Shown here in pieces: positions 36,263 to 45,436 of a DNA stretch of 64,000 nucleotides. Location of the stretch: contig JADLCX010000030.1 in NCBI GenBank assembly GCA_020846975.1, forward strand, positions 1 to 64,000, read 5' to 3'. The stretch is from Phycisphaerales bacterium (GTDB lineage Bacteria; Planctomycetota; Phycisphaerae; Phycisphaerales; UBA1924). Numbering within the stretch: the first letter of the stretch is position 1; the number at the start of each line of letters is the position of its first letter. Both the position numbers and the translations under genes were made by a program. The notes under the pieces are model-generated. The model did no database searches. It was not told where the DNA came from and saw nothing but the letters and a program-made list of their open reading frames with translations.

Positions 36263-37393
36263 ATGAAGCCGCGCTCGTTGATGATGCCCATCTCGATCCT
36301 AACGCTTGTTCTGTGCTCCGGCGCGGCGGCCTCGGCCGCCATGGGCAGGGCTCAGCCGCCGGCGGCCGCCTCGGAGTCTGCCGTTACGCTCAAGCCCTCG
36401 TTCAAGGTCGGCGACACGATCCGGTACCGGATCGTGATCGACCGCACGGATGCCAACATCGTTCCCGCGGCGATGATGTCGCCCCCCGCCCCGGCCGCCC
36501 CCACGAAGCCCGACGCTCCTTCCGAACCCGCGCCGGCGGGGGATGCTCCAAAGTCGAACCCCGCGAACACGGACCACGCGCCGGACCCGTCGAAGCCGCC
36601 GGTGGAAGCGGCCAAGCCCGGGACCGCGGAGGCCCCGCCGCCCGCGAACGGCGAGACCACCATCACCGCCAGTTCACGCGCTTCGGTCGATTCGATTCAA
36701 GCGCTGAGCGTGAAGGAGGTCGGCGATGCCGGCATCAGGTTCGAGCTGACCTTCGAGTCGATCAAGGCCGACATCAAGATGCCCGAGCGTGCCGCGGCGT
36801 ACGACAGCAGCAAGCCCGAGGATGACAAGGACCGTGACAACGTCGCGCTGCAGACCTTCAAGCCCATCGTCGGGCTGGTGCTGCAACTCACGGCCGACAA
36901 GGACGGAAATATCACGGACGTGAAGGGGAACGAGCAGCACCTCAACGCGAGCTCGCCCGCCATGTCCGGCTTCCTGCAAGGGCTGACCGGTTCAGACAAC
37001 GTGCGGATCAACTGGAACATGCTCCTCCACGCCAAGCGGGGCGGAGGCACGTTCAAGGTCGGCGACACATGGATCAACGAAGACGCGTTCCCCGTCAAGC
37101 AGCTCGGCGCACGCTTCGAGATCACTCGAAACAGCACGCTCCGCGGTGTGTCCGGGGGGGTGGCGTCGATCGATTCGACCGGCGGCATGAAGCTCGTCCC
37201 GACGGAGGCCGACCGCAAGCCGCCGTTCGAGCTCAAGAACGGCAACCTGCTCCAGACCGCCACGTGGACGGTTGAGGACGGCCTGACGAAGAAATCGGAG
37301 TTCCAGCGCACGTTCCAGCTTGACGGCAGCGCGCAGGGCTTCCCGCTCAAGCGTCAGTCCGAGATCAAACTGACCGCGGAGCGCATCAAGTAG
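36263..37393 (+). CDS. Secreted protein of unknown function, DUF6263-like (second of two relatives)
   Basis: This 376-residue protein has a signal peptide (about 1-27), a 'VTLKPSFKVGDTIRYRIVIDR' opening, then an Ala/Pro-rich linker of about 60 residues absent from its neighbour. The body has RFELTFESIKADIKMPE, LQLTADKDGNITDVKGNE and FKVGDTWINEDAFPV blocks matching the gene at 35224. A carrier or lipid-binding role is conceivable but there is no evidence for it here. The ATG at 36263 has GAGG upstream. The convergent propeller-cytochrome gene ends 14 bases downstream. Confidence 0.6.
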   Translation: MKPRSLMMPISILTLVLCSGAAASAAMGRAQPPAAASESAVTLKPSFKVGDTIRYRIVIDRTDANIVPAAMMSPPAPAAPTKPDAPSEPAPAGDAPKSNPANTDHAPDPSKPPVEAAKPGTAEAPPPANGETTITASSRASVDSIQALSVKEVGDAGIRFELTFESIKADIKMPERAAAYDSSKPEDDKDRDNVALQTFKPIVGLVLQLTADKDGNITDVKGNEQHLNASSPAMSGFLQGLTGSDNVRINWNMLLHAKRGGGTFKVGDTWINEDAFPVKQLGARFEITRNSTLRGVSGGVASIDSTGGMKLVPTEADRKPPFELKNGNLLQTATWTVEDGLTKKSEFQRTFQLDGSAQGFPLKRQSEIKLTAERIK

Positions 37394-37407
37394 CGGGCAA
37401 CCGGCCG

Positions 37408-40107
37408 CTACAAGCCCGGGCAACCCGCGAAGTACGCGCCTAGGAAATCGAAGAGATCCTGCACGCTGTGCGTCTGGTCGCGGTTGAAGTCCCCGGCGGG
37501 CTCGCCGCCGAACCAGGCCGCCAGGAAGTCGAAAAGGTCCTGGATGCTGATCGTCAGGTCGCCGCTGACATCGACGCAGCCCGGCCCGGTCGGGAAGCTC
37601 GACGCATCGGCGGGATCGGCGCACACGGCTCGCTCGTCGCCGTCCGCCCAGCCGTCCGCGTCGCGATCGATGCCGATGCGTCGCTGCGTCCCGGCGGGCG
37701 TGAGCGTGAACGTGACCTCGAACCCCGGCGCGGCCGAGTTTCGCAGCGATGTCGGGGCGATGGTGGCGCCGGACCGGTCGCCGGTCAGTGTGTTGGTACC
37801 CGAGTAGTACCATCCCCGTTCGCGCCCGGTTGAGAGATCGCGGCTGCGCGCAACCAGGCCGACCGACCCCGCGTTCGCGAGCGCGACGAACGAGTTCAGC
37901 CGAGACACCAGCGTGGGGCTGGCGTTGTCCGGACCGGTGAAGGACACCTGCTGGCCCACGCCGGCGTGCGTGCCGGAATCAAAGCACATCAGGAACGCCT
38001 CGATGTCCCGCTTCTGCGTCGCGCCCGTCGATCCGGAGGCGAACGTGAAGCCGACGCTCAGCAAAGACCAGACGGAGTCGAACTCGCTGTTGTGGTTGAA
38101 GCCGAACCCGCGGATGGCCTGCTGGCTCGACTTGCTCCAACCCGTCCGTTCGTTGAGGCCACGCAGTTGGGCGATCTTGATCGGCTGGGGAAACAGCGCG
38201 AGGTTGGCCTGGTCGATCTCCCCGCTCGTGCCCACCCCGGGCAGGTCGCCGTGGCAGTTGCGGCAGGCCGCTCCGAAGAGTGCGCCGAGAGTGTTGTAGT
38301 TGTTGAACCCCGCGTTGGGGTTGCCAACGCGGGTATCGGTCGTCACCGATGTCGGCATGGTGTTGTCGAAGTTGCGGTTGGGATTGGGCGGGTAGTGGAT
38401 CGTCGCGATGAAGTCGGTGAACGCCTGCATCTGCATCGCCGTGGGCTCGGCATCATCGCCCTGAAGCCCGACGAACGCCGGGGCGAACGCCGCGAGATCT
38501 TCCCGGTCGCCGCGCCAGTGCAGCGGCTCGTTGCCGACGATCCCCTGGAGGGACTGGGTGATCATCGGGCCCTTCATCGGGTGCCAGTCGTCGCACGTCG
38601 GCGTGCTGCACACCTGGTTGAATGTCTTCATCTCGCCGGAGGGATCGCCGAGGTCCCATGCCAGAAAGTCAGAGCGCCCGTCGAGGTGGCAGGAGGCGCA
38701 CGAGGTCTGGCCGAGCCCGCTGCTCGCGTGCGTGTCGTAGAGGAACGGGCGTCCGAGGCGGATCGACGACGGCTCGGGGTTGAAAAAGCCGACGCGGGAG
38801 GTCTCGCTCTCGGTCGCCGTGCTGACCGTCGAGATCGTGGACTCGAACTTGTTGAGGACGAACAGCCGCGATCCGTCGGCGGAGAGAACCAGACCCGTCG
38901 GTCCCTGACCGACCTCGATGGTGTTCAGCCTCGCCCCGGCAGCAGAGACCGCGATCACGTTGTTCGAGCCCATGCCGGCGACATACGCCGTGCTCCCGTC
39001 GCCGGTCCACACCATTCCTCGCGGATCGCCGATCGACTGGTTGCGCTGCTCCTGCGGGATGCTCCGCACCGCGTAGGTCAGGTGCGGGTTCAGGTCGAAG
39101 ACCTGCGTGGTAGCGGGGGTCGTGGGGTTGAACAGACCCGACCGCACGCGGACAAAGGTGGCCTTGACGTTGGGCTCGAAGCGGATCTCGTTGGTCGCCT
39201 CGGTGCCGAAGGACGTGACCTGACCGTCGGGCCTGACCGCTACCCCCATGACGTGGGTCATCATGCCCTTGGCATAGGTGACGGCCAGCGTCTGAGCGTC
39301 GACAATCGCCACATCGTTGTCGGCGAGGTTCCAACTTACGAAGTTCGACCAGTTACGGTTGTTGTCGTCCATCCACTGACCGGCGGCGCTCCGTCGCACG
39401 ATGTGCGCAACGAGCGGGCCGCTCGGGTTGGCCGGGTTCATGGGTGGACTGAAGTTGTTGCCGAAGTTCTTCGGCGGATTGATGCCCGAGTAGGGCCCGT
39501 TCTGGTTCGAGACGGATTCCTTGGGGATGCAGGTGGTCGTGTTGCCGCTGGCGAAGATGGCCGCGTAGACCCGAGAGCCGTCCGGGCTTGCCGCGAGCAT
39601 CCGGGGTTCTGCGCCCGCGATGGAAACCAGCGCCGGCCCCGCGGCAACATTGGCGGGGTCGTAGACGGCGACCTGTCGCGGGAGGGAGAGCGTGACGAAC
39701 GCGCGAGCCGGCGAGCCGCCGAACACCACGTCGGCGGGCTCGTCGCCGGTCAGGATCGTGGCCCGAACCCGCCGCGTGGGCAGGTCGATGACGCTGATGG
39801 AATCGGAAAGGTGGTTGACGACCCACGCCTCGCTCGCGGAGCGGCAGCGCACGGAAACCGGATCGAGTCCCACGCCCACGGAGCCTGTCCACACGGGTGT
39901 TCCGCCGGAGACGTCGAAGAACTCCAGCCGGTTATCGGGCGTGTTGACGGCCAGAAGCGTCGAGCCGTCGGGTGTGAGCGCCAGCGGACTGACGTGCGGG
40001 TGCTCGAAGTTGACGAACTCGTTCTGTCCCCGCGCGGGTGCGCAGATCAGCGCGGCGGCGGTGGCCATGGACAGCGCTACGAGCGGTGATCGTCTGGTCT
40101 TGGGCAT
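37408..40107 (-). CDS. Secreted beta-propeller / di-heme cytochrome c / dockerin protein (paralogue 2)
   Basis: This 899-residue protein has the same plan as the protein at 30706-33702. It has a signal peptide (about 1-27), a YVTN propeller opening HPHVSPLALTPDGSTLLAVNTPDNRLEFF, heme sites C470-ASC-H474 and C615-RNC-H619, and two dockerin-like repeats (DVSGDLTISIQDLFDFL and DFNRDQTHSVQDLFDFL) ending GCPGL. HPMKGPMITQSLQGIVGNEPLHWRGDRE is shared almost word for word with paralogue 1. Related MauG/cytochrome c peroxidase-like proteins use paired hemes, but the substrate is unknown. The ATG at 40107 is the first start that gives a signal peptide. It is divergent from the MoxR gene. Confidence 0.85.
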   Translation of the reverse strand: MPKTRRSPLVALSMATAAALICAPARGQNEFVNFEHPHVSPLALTPDGSTLLAVNTPDNRLEFFDVSGGTPVWTGSVGVGLDPVSVRCRSASEAWVVNHLSDSISVIDLPTRRVRATILTGDEPADVVFGGSPARAFVTLSLPRQVAVYDPANVAAGPALVSIAGAEPRMLAASPDGSRVYAAIFASGNTTTCIPKESVSNQNGPYSGINPPKNFGNNFSPPMNPANPSGPLVAHIVRRSAAGQWMDDNNRNWSNFVSWNLADNDVAIVDAQTLAVTYAKGMMTHVMGVAVRPDGQVTSFGTEATNEIRFEPNVKATFVRVRSGLFNPTTPATTQVFDLNPHLTYAVRSIPQEQRNQSIGDPRGMVWTGDGSTAYVAGMGSNNVIAVSAAGARLNTIEVGQGPTGLVLSADGSRLFVLNKFESTISTVSTATESETSRVGFFNPEPSSIRLGRPFLYDTHASSGLGQTSCASCHLDGRSDFLAWDLGDPSGEMKTFNQVCSTPTCDDWHPMKGPMITQSLQGIVGNEPLHWRGDREDLAAFAPAFVGLQGDDAEPTAMQMQAFTDFIATIHYPPNPNRNFDNTMPTSVTTDTRVGNPNAGFNNYNTLGALFGAACRNCHGDLPGVGTSGEIDQANLALFPQPIKIAQLRGLNERTGWSKSSQQAIRGFGFNHNSEFDSVWSLLSVGFTFASGSTGATQKRDIEAFLMCFDSGTHAGVGQQVSFTGPDNASPTLVSRLNSFVALANAGSVGLVARSRDLSTGRERGWYYSGTNTLTGDRSGATIAPTSLRNSAAPGFEVTFTLTPAGTQRRIGIDRDADGWADGDERAVCADPADASSFPTGPGCVDVSGDLTISIQDLFDFLAAWFGGEPAGDFNRDQTHSVQDLFDFLGAYFAGCPGL

Positions 40108-40373
40108 GTCGAGCAACCTGAGAGGGGAATCCGCGCGCGAACTGGTTCCCGCGGAATGCGCTAATCTACCTGCGCGGACGCTTGATGCCATCATCGCATA
40201 AAGTTGTCTGGAATACAAGGGTGTTATCGGGGTCGGCTCGTGCTTTGCAGGCGGTTTGAGAGGACGGATCGACGCGGTGATCGGGCGGTGCACCCTGACG
40301 CCCTGCTGACGCGGCGAGTACCATGCGGCCCTGCGCGGCGCCCCCGTCGCTCAGCCCCTGGAGCATCGCCCTC

Positions 40374-41429
40374 ATGTCGGTCCCGATCGACTCTCCTGAG
40401 CAGGCCACGGCGGCCATTGATCGGTTCCGTTCCGACTATCTCGCGGTGCGGAACGAGGTCGCCAAGGCGATCGTGGGACATGCCGAGGTTGTCGATGGCG
40501 TGCTGACCTGCCTGTTTACCAGCGGCCACGTGCTGCTCGAGGGTGTTCCGGGGCTGGGCAAGACGCTGCTCATCCGTTCGCTCGCGCGTGCGCTGAGCCT
40601 GTCGTTCTCGCGGGTCCAGTTCACCCCCGACCTCATGCCCGCGGACATCACGGGCACGACGGTTGTCGTGGAAGTCGATGGCTCCGCGGGCGCTCGTACT
40701 CGAGAGTTCCGCTTTCAGCCCGGGCCGGTGTTCGCCCAGATCGTGCTGGCCGACGAGATCAATCGCGCCACGCCCAAGACCCAGTCGGCCCTGCTCGAAG
40801 CGATGCAGGAGCGCAGCGTGACCGTGGGCGGCGTCTCGCACGCGCTTCCGCGGCCGTTCCTGGTCATGGCCACGCAGAACCCGCTCGAGCAGGAAGGAAC
40901 GTACCCGCTGCCGGAAGCCCAACTCGACCGCTTCTTCTTCAAGTTGCTGGTCGGCTACTCCAGCCGCTCGGAGATGTCCGAGATTGTCAACCGCACCACC
41001 TCCGGGGCCGACATCCGTATCGAACCGGTGCTGAGCGCCGACTCGATCGTGGCCCATCAACAGCTCGTGCAGCGGGCGGTCATCGCGCCGCACATCCAGG
41101 ACTACGCCGTGCGCGTCGTTCTCGCGACGCACCCGAAGTCGGAGGCCGGCACCGCGGCGCATGGGGGGGAGTTCGCAACGCCGATGGTCAACCGCTTTGT
41201 CCGTGTCGGCGCTTCGCCGCGTGCCGCACAAGCCCTCGTGCTCGGCGCCAAGTGCCGCGCGCTGCTCGATGGACGTGCCGCGGCGAGCGTGGCCGACATC
41301 CAGGCCATCGCCAAGCCCGCGCTGCGGCACCGCCTCATCCTGAACTTCGAGGCTCAGGCCGAGGGTGTGACGCCGGACGCGATCGTTGAGAACATCGTGA
41401 CGACCCTGCCCGTCCGCGCAGAAAGCTGA
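40374..41429 (+). CDS. MoxR-family AAA+ ATPase
   Basis: This 351-residue cytoplasmic ATPase has Walker A GVPGLGKT, Walker B VLADEINRA, the sensor MATQNPLEQEGTYPLPEAQLDRF segment, and a C-terminal helical lid. MoxR proteins act as chaperones that help assemble or activate partner complexes, usually encoded next to DUF58 and VWA-domain genes. None of these partners is adjacent; the next gene is a secreted dockerin protein. GGAG lies upstream of the ATG at 40374; an earlier ATG at 40323 is possible but adds an unlikely Pro/Ser-rich tail. The spacer before the next gene (41430-41667) shows no clear element. Confidence 0.88.
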   Translation: MSVPIDSPEQATAAIDRFRSDYLAVRNEVAKAIVGHAEVVDGVLTCLFTSGHVLLEGVPGLGKTLLIRSLARALSLSFSRVQFTPDLMPADITGTTVVVEVDGSAGARTREFRFQPGPVFAQIVLADEINRATPKTQSALLEAMQERSVTVGGVSHALPRPFLVMATQNPLEQEGTYPLPEAQLDRFFFKLLVGYSSRSEMSEIVNRTTSGADIRIEPVLSADSIVAHQQLVQRAVIAPHIQDYAVRVVLATHPKSEAGTAAHGGEFATPMVNRFVRVGASPRAAQALVLGAKCRALLDGRAAASVADIQAIAKPALRHRLILNFEAQAEGVTPDAIVENIVTTLPVRAES

Positions 41430-41667
41430 GACGCCTTCCCGAAACTGGTTGGGCGGGAGCCGCGTGCGGCAACCGCCAACCCGCGTGCCTCATCTGCTCC
41501 TCGTGAGTTTGGTGGTCCCCGAAACAGGTGCTGGATGATCGCGCGCGGATCGTCGGTGCGAGTGTTCTTTGTCCGCGCCCGCAGTGCCGTCCGCATGGGC
41601 TTCTGAGCACGCACCAGAACCCACCTGATCCACCAAACCCACCCGATCGTGCTCAAAGGAGACTTCC

Positions 41668-43344
41668 ATGTTTCGATCGACCAGCCAGATCCTGACCCGT
41701 GCGGCCCTCTGCTCGGCGACGCTCGTGCTCGCCGGCGCGGCCTACGGCTCGGCCATGCCGCCGAACTCGACACTCGACCCGGTTCCGGGCGCATCGCTGC
41801 CCTTGGGAACGGTGCTCGAGCAGACCATCAGCAAGCCGTTCACGTTCAACAAGACCGAGTACATCCAGGGGCCGGGCGGCGTGGTCCTTCCGATCCTTCG
41901 CACGGTCGAAGGAACGCTCACGCAGCGTGTGTACCGCGAGCCCGACAACTCCGTCACGTTCGCGTTCACGTGCTCAACGGCCTCGACCTCCGGAGCCGAG
42001 GTGACGGAGTTCTCCGCCCGAGACTACTCGGAGTACACGACCGACGTGTCGCAGTTCGGGGGCCTCGCGGCCAACCAGAACAGCGTCAGCAGCGCGACCC
42101 GCAGCAGCGACGGCGGAACCCTGACGTTCAACTTTGATTCCGGCATCACGACGGGTTGGTCGAGCCGCGCGGCGTACATCGATACCAACGCGACCTCCTA
42201 CCTCGTTCCCGGTCGCTTCCAGACGATCTCCAGCCGGGCGACCGTTGGCTCGGGGAGCGCGTACCTCAATATCTACGGCTTCGCGTACCCGGTCGAAGAC
42301 TCCTCGCCCCCGATCGTCTCGCTCGCCACGCCCGCCGCGCTCACGAGCGTGTGCACGCCCGCCCAGATCACCGGCCGCGCGTACGACCCGAACGGATTCG
42401 ACAGTTATGCGCTGGAATACTCCGCCAACCCCAACGGCCCCTGGACGCAGATCCTCGAGTCGAGCACGGCGGTCTCGAGCACCGGGCCGCTCGGCTCGTG
42501 GAACACCAACTCGCCGGTGAACGTGGCGCAGGGGTACTACTTCCTGCGGCTGACCGCGTTCAACGCCGCAGGGATGACTTCGAGCGTCACCAACATAGTC
42601 TGGGTTGACAAGCAGTTCGACACGGTGGATGTGCGGTCCCCGCAGGACGGCAACATCCTGGGCGGCTACGTCTGCTTCGACGGCACCGTCAGCGACAACA
42701 ACGGCACGCAGCCTATCCAGCAGTACGCGATCCAGTACGCGCCGCTCCCGGCCGCGTCGCCGTTCCAGCATGTCAACCCGGCCACCCCGGCCTACACGCA
42801 GGGCGTCGTCAACGACGGGCTCGGCTCGTGGTTGACCAGTTCCGGCCCGGCGGCCGTCGCCGACGGAAGCTACCGCGTCCGCGTCACGGGCACCGATCTG
42901 TGCGGCAACACCCGTACCGTCAGTCGCGACATCATCATCGACAACACCGCCCCCATCGCGACCATCACTTCTCCGACGAGTTGCGACGCCGTCGGCGGCC
43001 AGGTCTCGATCACGGGCTCGGTGAGCGATACCCACTTGGCGGGCTGGGTTGTTCAATACAGCGGCGGCAACAGCCACGGCTGGGTGACGATCGCCAGCGG
43101 CAACAACTCGATCAACAACGGCACGCTGGGTGTGTGGAACACCACCGGGCTTCCCCCCTGTGCCTACACCCTTCGAGTCGTCGCCAGCGACAGCGCGGGC
43201 ATCTCGTGCTCGGGCAACACCAACCAGACCGAGTATCACACCTCGGTGATCGTCGGCTGCCCCGGAGACTTCAACCGCTCCGGCACCGTGAGCGTGCAGG
43301 ATGTGTTCGACTTCCTGACCGCGTACTTCGCCGGCTGCCCGTGA
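41668..43344 (+). CDS. Secreted Ig-like-domain protein with GC-type dockerin tail
   Basis: This 558-residue protein has a signal peptide (about 1-28) and an N-terminal beta-rich domain of about 180 residues. Three Ig/CARDB-like repeats follow, each starting near 'SPxxxxxxxG' (PPIVSLATPAALTSVCTPAQITGRAYD, VDVRSPQDGNILGGYVCFDGTVSD, APIATITSPTSCDAVGGQVSITGSVSD), each with paired cysteines. It ends with a single dockerin-like module, DFNRSGTVSVQDVFDFL, and GCP. AAAGGAG lies 8 bases before the ATG, and a strong intrinsic terminator follows. It is likely a surface structural or binding protein; the ligand is unknown. Confidence 0.8.
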   Translation: MFRSTSQILTRAALCSATLVLAGAAYGSAMPPNSTLDPVPGASLPLGTVLEQTISKPFTFNKTEYIQGPGGVVLPILRTVEGTLTQRVYREPDNSVTFAFTCSTASTSGAEVTEFSARDYSEYTTDVSQFGGLAANQNSVSSATRSSDGGTLTFNFDSGITTGWSSRAAYIDTNATSYLVPGRFQTISSRATVGSGSAYLNIYGFAYPVEDSSPPIVSLATPAALTSVCTPAQITGRAYDPNGFDSYALEYSANPNGPWTQILESSTAVSSTGPLGSWNTNSPVNVAQGYYFLRLTAFNAAGMTSSVTNIVWVDKQFDTVDVRSPQDGNILGGYVCFDGTVSDNNGTQPIQQYAIQYAPLPAASPFQHVNPATPAYTQGVVNDGLGSWLTSSGPAAVADGSYRVRVTGTDLCGNTRTVSRDIIIDNTAPIATITSPTSCDAVGGQVSITGSVSDTHLAGWVVQYSGGNSHGWVTIASGNNSINNGTLGVWNTTGLPPCAYTLRVVASDSAGISCSGNTNQTEYHTSVIVGCPGDFNRSGTVSVQDVFDFLTAYFAGCP

Positions 43345-43370
43345 GCCGTTGAGCGGATTCGTTCCCCCGC

Positions 43371-43405
43371 GGGCGTCGCCGGAGAAGTCCGGCGTCGCCC
43401 TTTTT
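43371..43405 (+). terminator. Intrinsic terminator after the Ig-like dockerin gene
   Basis: The 13-base arms GGGCGTCGCCGGA (43371-43383) and TCCGGCGTCGCCC (43388-43400) pair with one mismatch around a GAAG tetraloop and are followed by five T (43401-43405). Confidence 0.9.
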
Positions 43406-43428
43406 CGCGCTACGAGCGGCGGGCCACC

Positions 43429-43434
43429 TATGAT
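43429..43434 (+). promoter_or_regulatory. Candidate -10 box TATGAT, 6 bases before the start at 43441
   Basis: TATGAT matches the sigma-70 -10 consensus at five of six positions and lies 6 bases before an ATG with no Shine-Dalgarno sequence, so the mRNA is probably leaderless. It follows directly after the terminator at 43371-43405. Confidence 0.45.
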
Positions 43435-43440
43435 CTGGTC

Positions 43441-44190
43441 ATGTCGCAGCACACGACCATCCGCGTCAACTTCGGCCGTCCGATGCCGGTGTTTCCGCTG
43501 CACGTGGCGGTCCTCATGCCGCACGCGATAGCGCCGCTCGAGATCTTCGAGCCTCGGTACCGTCAGATGGTCTCGGATGCGCTCGACGGGGCGGGGTTGA
43601 TCGCCATGGCGGTCTTCTCCGGGCCGGAGCAGGAGTGGAAGAAGGAGTACCAGGGGCGGCCCGCGCTCCGGCCGGCCGTTTGCATCGGGCACATCGCCGA
43701 GCATTTCCGCTATCCCGACGGACGCTACGCGATCGTGCTGCAGGGCATCTGTCGCGGGCGGATCGTGCGTGAGCTCCCGCCCGGCGGGGTCGGCGGGGTC
43801 CACGAGAACAAACTCTACCGTGAGGCGATGATCGAGCCCCTGGGCGTGGAGAGCGAGGACGAGACCGAGTTGGGGACTTCGGCCGAGCTGCGCGACAAGA
43901 TCACGCACGCCCTCGATCACGGCCCGCTCGCCGACCTTCGCCTGTCCAAAGAAGCGCTGCGGCACCTGAAGAACCCGGAAATCCCAACGTCGGTCATTGT
44001 TGAGTTTCTGGGCGCAAACCTGCCCGAGCGCCACACCGATGTGGAGGCCCGTTACCAGTGGTTGGCCGCCGCCGATCCCGGCGAACGGGCCAAGATCGTG
44101 ACCAAGCGACTGAACGGCCTGGAGTCGCTTCTCCGCCGGGCCGCGCCGCAGAGGGCGGTCGACTCGCCCAAGGGATGCTGCTGGAACTGA
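43441..44190 (+). CDS. LON substrate-binding-domain protein
   Basis: This 249-residue protein consists of the N-terminal substrate-binding domain of Lon protease without ATPase or peptidase parts: MPVFPLHVAVLMPHAIAPLEIFEPRYRQMV, then GxIxxHFRYPDGRYAIVLQGICRGRIV, and a C-terminal helical bundle. Such stand-alone proteins are widespread and their role is unclear; relatives in the LON/CRBN fold recognise peptides or small ligands. It ends in an unusual Cys-Cys-Trp-Asn. A glycine-zipper lipoprotein follows 41 bases downstream. Confidence 0.85.
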   Translation: MSQHTTIRVNFGRPMPVFPLHVAVLMPHAIAPLEIFEPRYRQMVSDALDGAGLIAMAVFSGPEQEWKKEYQGRPALRPAVCIGHIAEHFRYPDGRYAIVLQGICRGRIVRELPPGGVGGVHENKLYREAMIEPLGVESEDETELGTSAELRDKITHALDHGPLADLRLSKEALRHLKNPEIPTSVIVEFLGANLPERHTDVEARYQWLAAADPGERAKIVTKRLNGLESLLRRAAPQRAVDSPKGCCWN

Positions 44191-44231
44191 ACGGCCGTCG
44201 GCCGGTAGAAAGTGGTCGAAGGAACCTCACG

Positions 44232-44528
44232 ATGAAACACCGCAAGTCCGTCCCCGCTCTCGCCCTTGCGGCCCTCGCGCTGCTCGGCATGGGTGGCTGC
44301 AACAACGCGGGAGAGGGGGCGCTTTCCGGCGCGGCGCTGGGCGCGGGGCTTGGGGCGATCATCGGCAGTTACACCGGCAGCGCGGGGGCGGGCGCGGCGA
44401 TCGGCGCCGCCGGCGGAGCCCTCGGCGGCGCGCTCGTCGGTGATCAGAACGAACGAAACGAGCAGTGGCACCGGGCCTCGGTCGAGACCTCGACCCGGCC
44501 GGCGCCGGGGCCGTACTGCGATCGCTGA
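44232..44528 (+). CDS. Small glycine-zipper lipoprotein
   Basis: This 98-residue protein has a basic n-region, a hydrophobic h-region and a lipobox LGMGGC (about residue 24), then a glycine-zipper segment (GALSGAALGAGLGAIIGSYTGSAGAGAAIGAAGGALGGALVG) and a short polar tail. Glycine-zipper lipoproteins sit in the outer membrane or span the envelope, and some respond to envelope stress. AAGGA precedes the ATG at 44232; the longer open frame overlaps the LON-domain gene and is not used. Confidence 0.7.
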   Translation: MKHRKSVPALALAALALLGMGGCNNAGEGALSGAALGAGLGAIIGSYTGSAGAGAAIGAAGGALGGALVGDQNERNEQWHRASVETSTRPAPGPYCDR

Positions 44529-44548
44529 TCGCGGCCACTCGCAGCCGC

Positions 44549-45412
44549 TCACGCGGCGTCCTCTTCCTCTTCTTCGTCCTCGAACCGCGCTTGCGCCGCG
44601 GTGATCCTGCGTGCGCTGACGGGCTCCCGAGCGGCTCGACGGGCCGCATCCTCCAGGGCCTGGTGCAGTTTCTCGTGGTCGGGATGCGCCGCCAGGTGGT
44701 CGAGCAGCGACTCGACCTGCGAATACGCCGTCGGCCGCAACATGCACGCGGCGATCGCGGCATCGCCGAGCGATTCGCCCGCGGTGATGAACCACTCGGG
44801 TGAGGGAAGGGGGGTCGGCGAGGGTTCGCCCGCCGCGGCCGGTGCGGCCGCGGCCTTCCCGCGGCCAGGCCGCTTCTTCGCGGCAGCCGGCTTGGCCTCG
44901 GGTGGGGGAGGAATCGGAACCTTGGTGCGCACCGTCACCGGCCCGACGGCCACGATGGGCCAGAGTCCATCGCGGGACTGCGGCTCGCGGACCACGACGA
45001 TGATCGGCGTGCGCTTGGCATCGGCGTTCTCGCGGAGCACGCGCCCGTCCACGCCGACGCGCGGTGGTTCGACCAGGTAGCAGCCCGGCACCAGGGCCTT
45101 GCCCGCGGGCGGTTCACCGTCGACGCGGAAGACCGCGCCCTTTTCCATCGCGGCGTCGTACGCCAGGTCTCGCTTCTGGCGGCGGGCTTCCTGGAGCGGG
45201 AGCGCGATCCTGGCGATACGATCAAAGTCGGCGATGCCCCGGGCGCGTCGCAGGGCCTCGATGCAGAGTTCCTCGGTCTCGAAATACTTCCCTTCGGTCA
45301 GCGCGACACTGGCCTGCTCCATGAGCGCGTCGATGCGGGCCTGATGCTGTGCTTGGTTGGTCGCCACGGGTACGCGGGAACTCGGCCTCGGAGGGCGATC
45401 GGCCGCCGACAA
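44549..45412 (-). CDS. Unrecognised protein with N-terminal TPR-like helices
   Basis: This 287-residue protein has no family I recognise. Residues 25-85 (QARIDALMEQASVALTEGKYFETEELCIEALRRARGIADFDRIARIALPLQEARRQ) look like one or two TPR-like helical pairs. The middle has VDGEPPAGKALVPGCYLVEPPRVGVDGR and PIIVVVREPQSRDGLWPIVAVGPVTVRTKV, a beta-rich part. A Pro/Ala/Lys linker and an acidic C-terminus (EDEEEEEDAA) complete it. The TTG start is uncertain; a TATGCT hexamer at 45425-45430 (minus) lies 12 bases upstream. It follows the 201-residue gene by 24 bases. Confidence 0.55.
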   Translation of the reverse strand: MSAADRPPRPSSRVPVATNQAQHQARIDALMEQASVALTEGKYFETEELCIEALRRARGIADFDRIARIALPLQEARRQKRDLAYDAAMEKGAVFRVDGEPPAGKALVPGCYLVEPPRVGVDGRVLRENADAKRTPIIVVVREPQSRDGLWPIVAVGPVTVRTKVPIPPPPEAKPAAAKKRPGRGKAAAAPAAAGEPSPTPLPSPEWFITAGESLGDAAIAACMLRPTAYSQVESLLDHLAAHPDHEKLHQALEDAARRAAREPVSARRITAAQARFEDEEEEEDAA

Positions 45413-45436
45413 AGCGAGGCGGCAAGCATATCGGGA

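Noticed and set aside
37966-40089. 707-codon plus-strand frame opposite the second cytochrome-dockerin gene
   Set aside because: Arg/Ala/Gly/Asp-rich antisense shadow; the minus-strand protein has signal peptide, heme sites and dockerin repeats.
41974-44034. 686-codon minus-strand frame opposite the Ig-like dockerin and LON genes
   Set aside because: Antisense shadow; it crosses the strong plus-strand terminator at 43371-43405.
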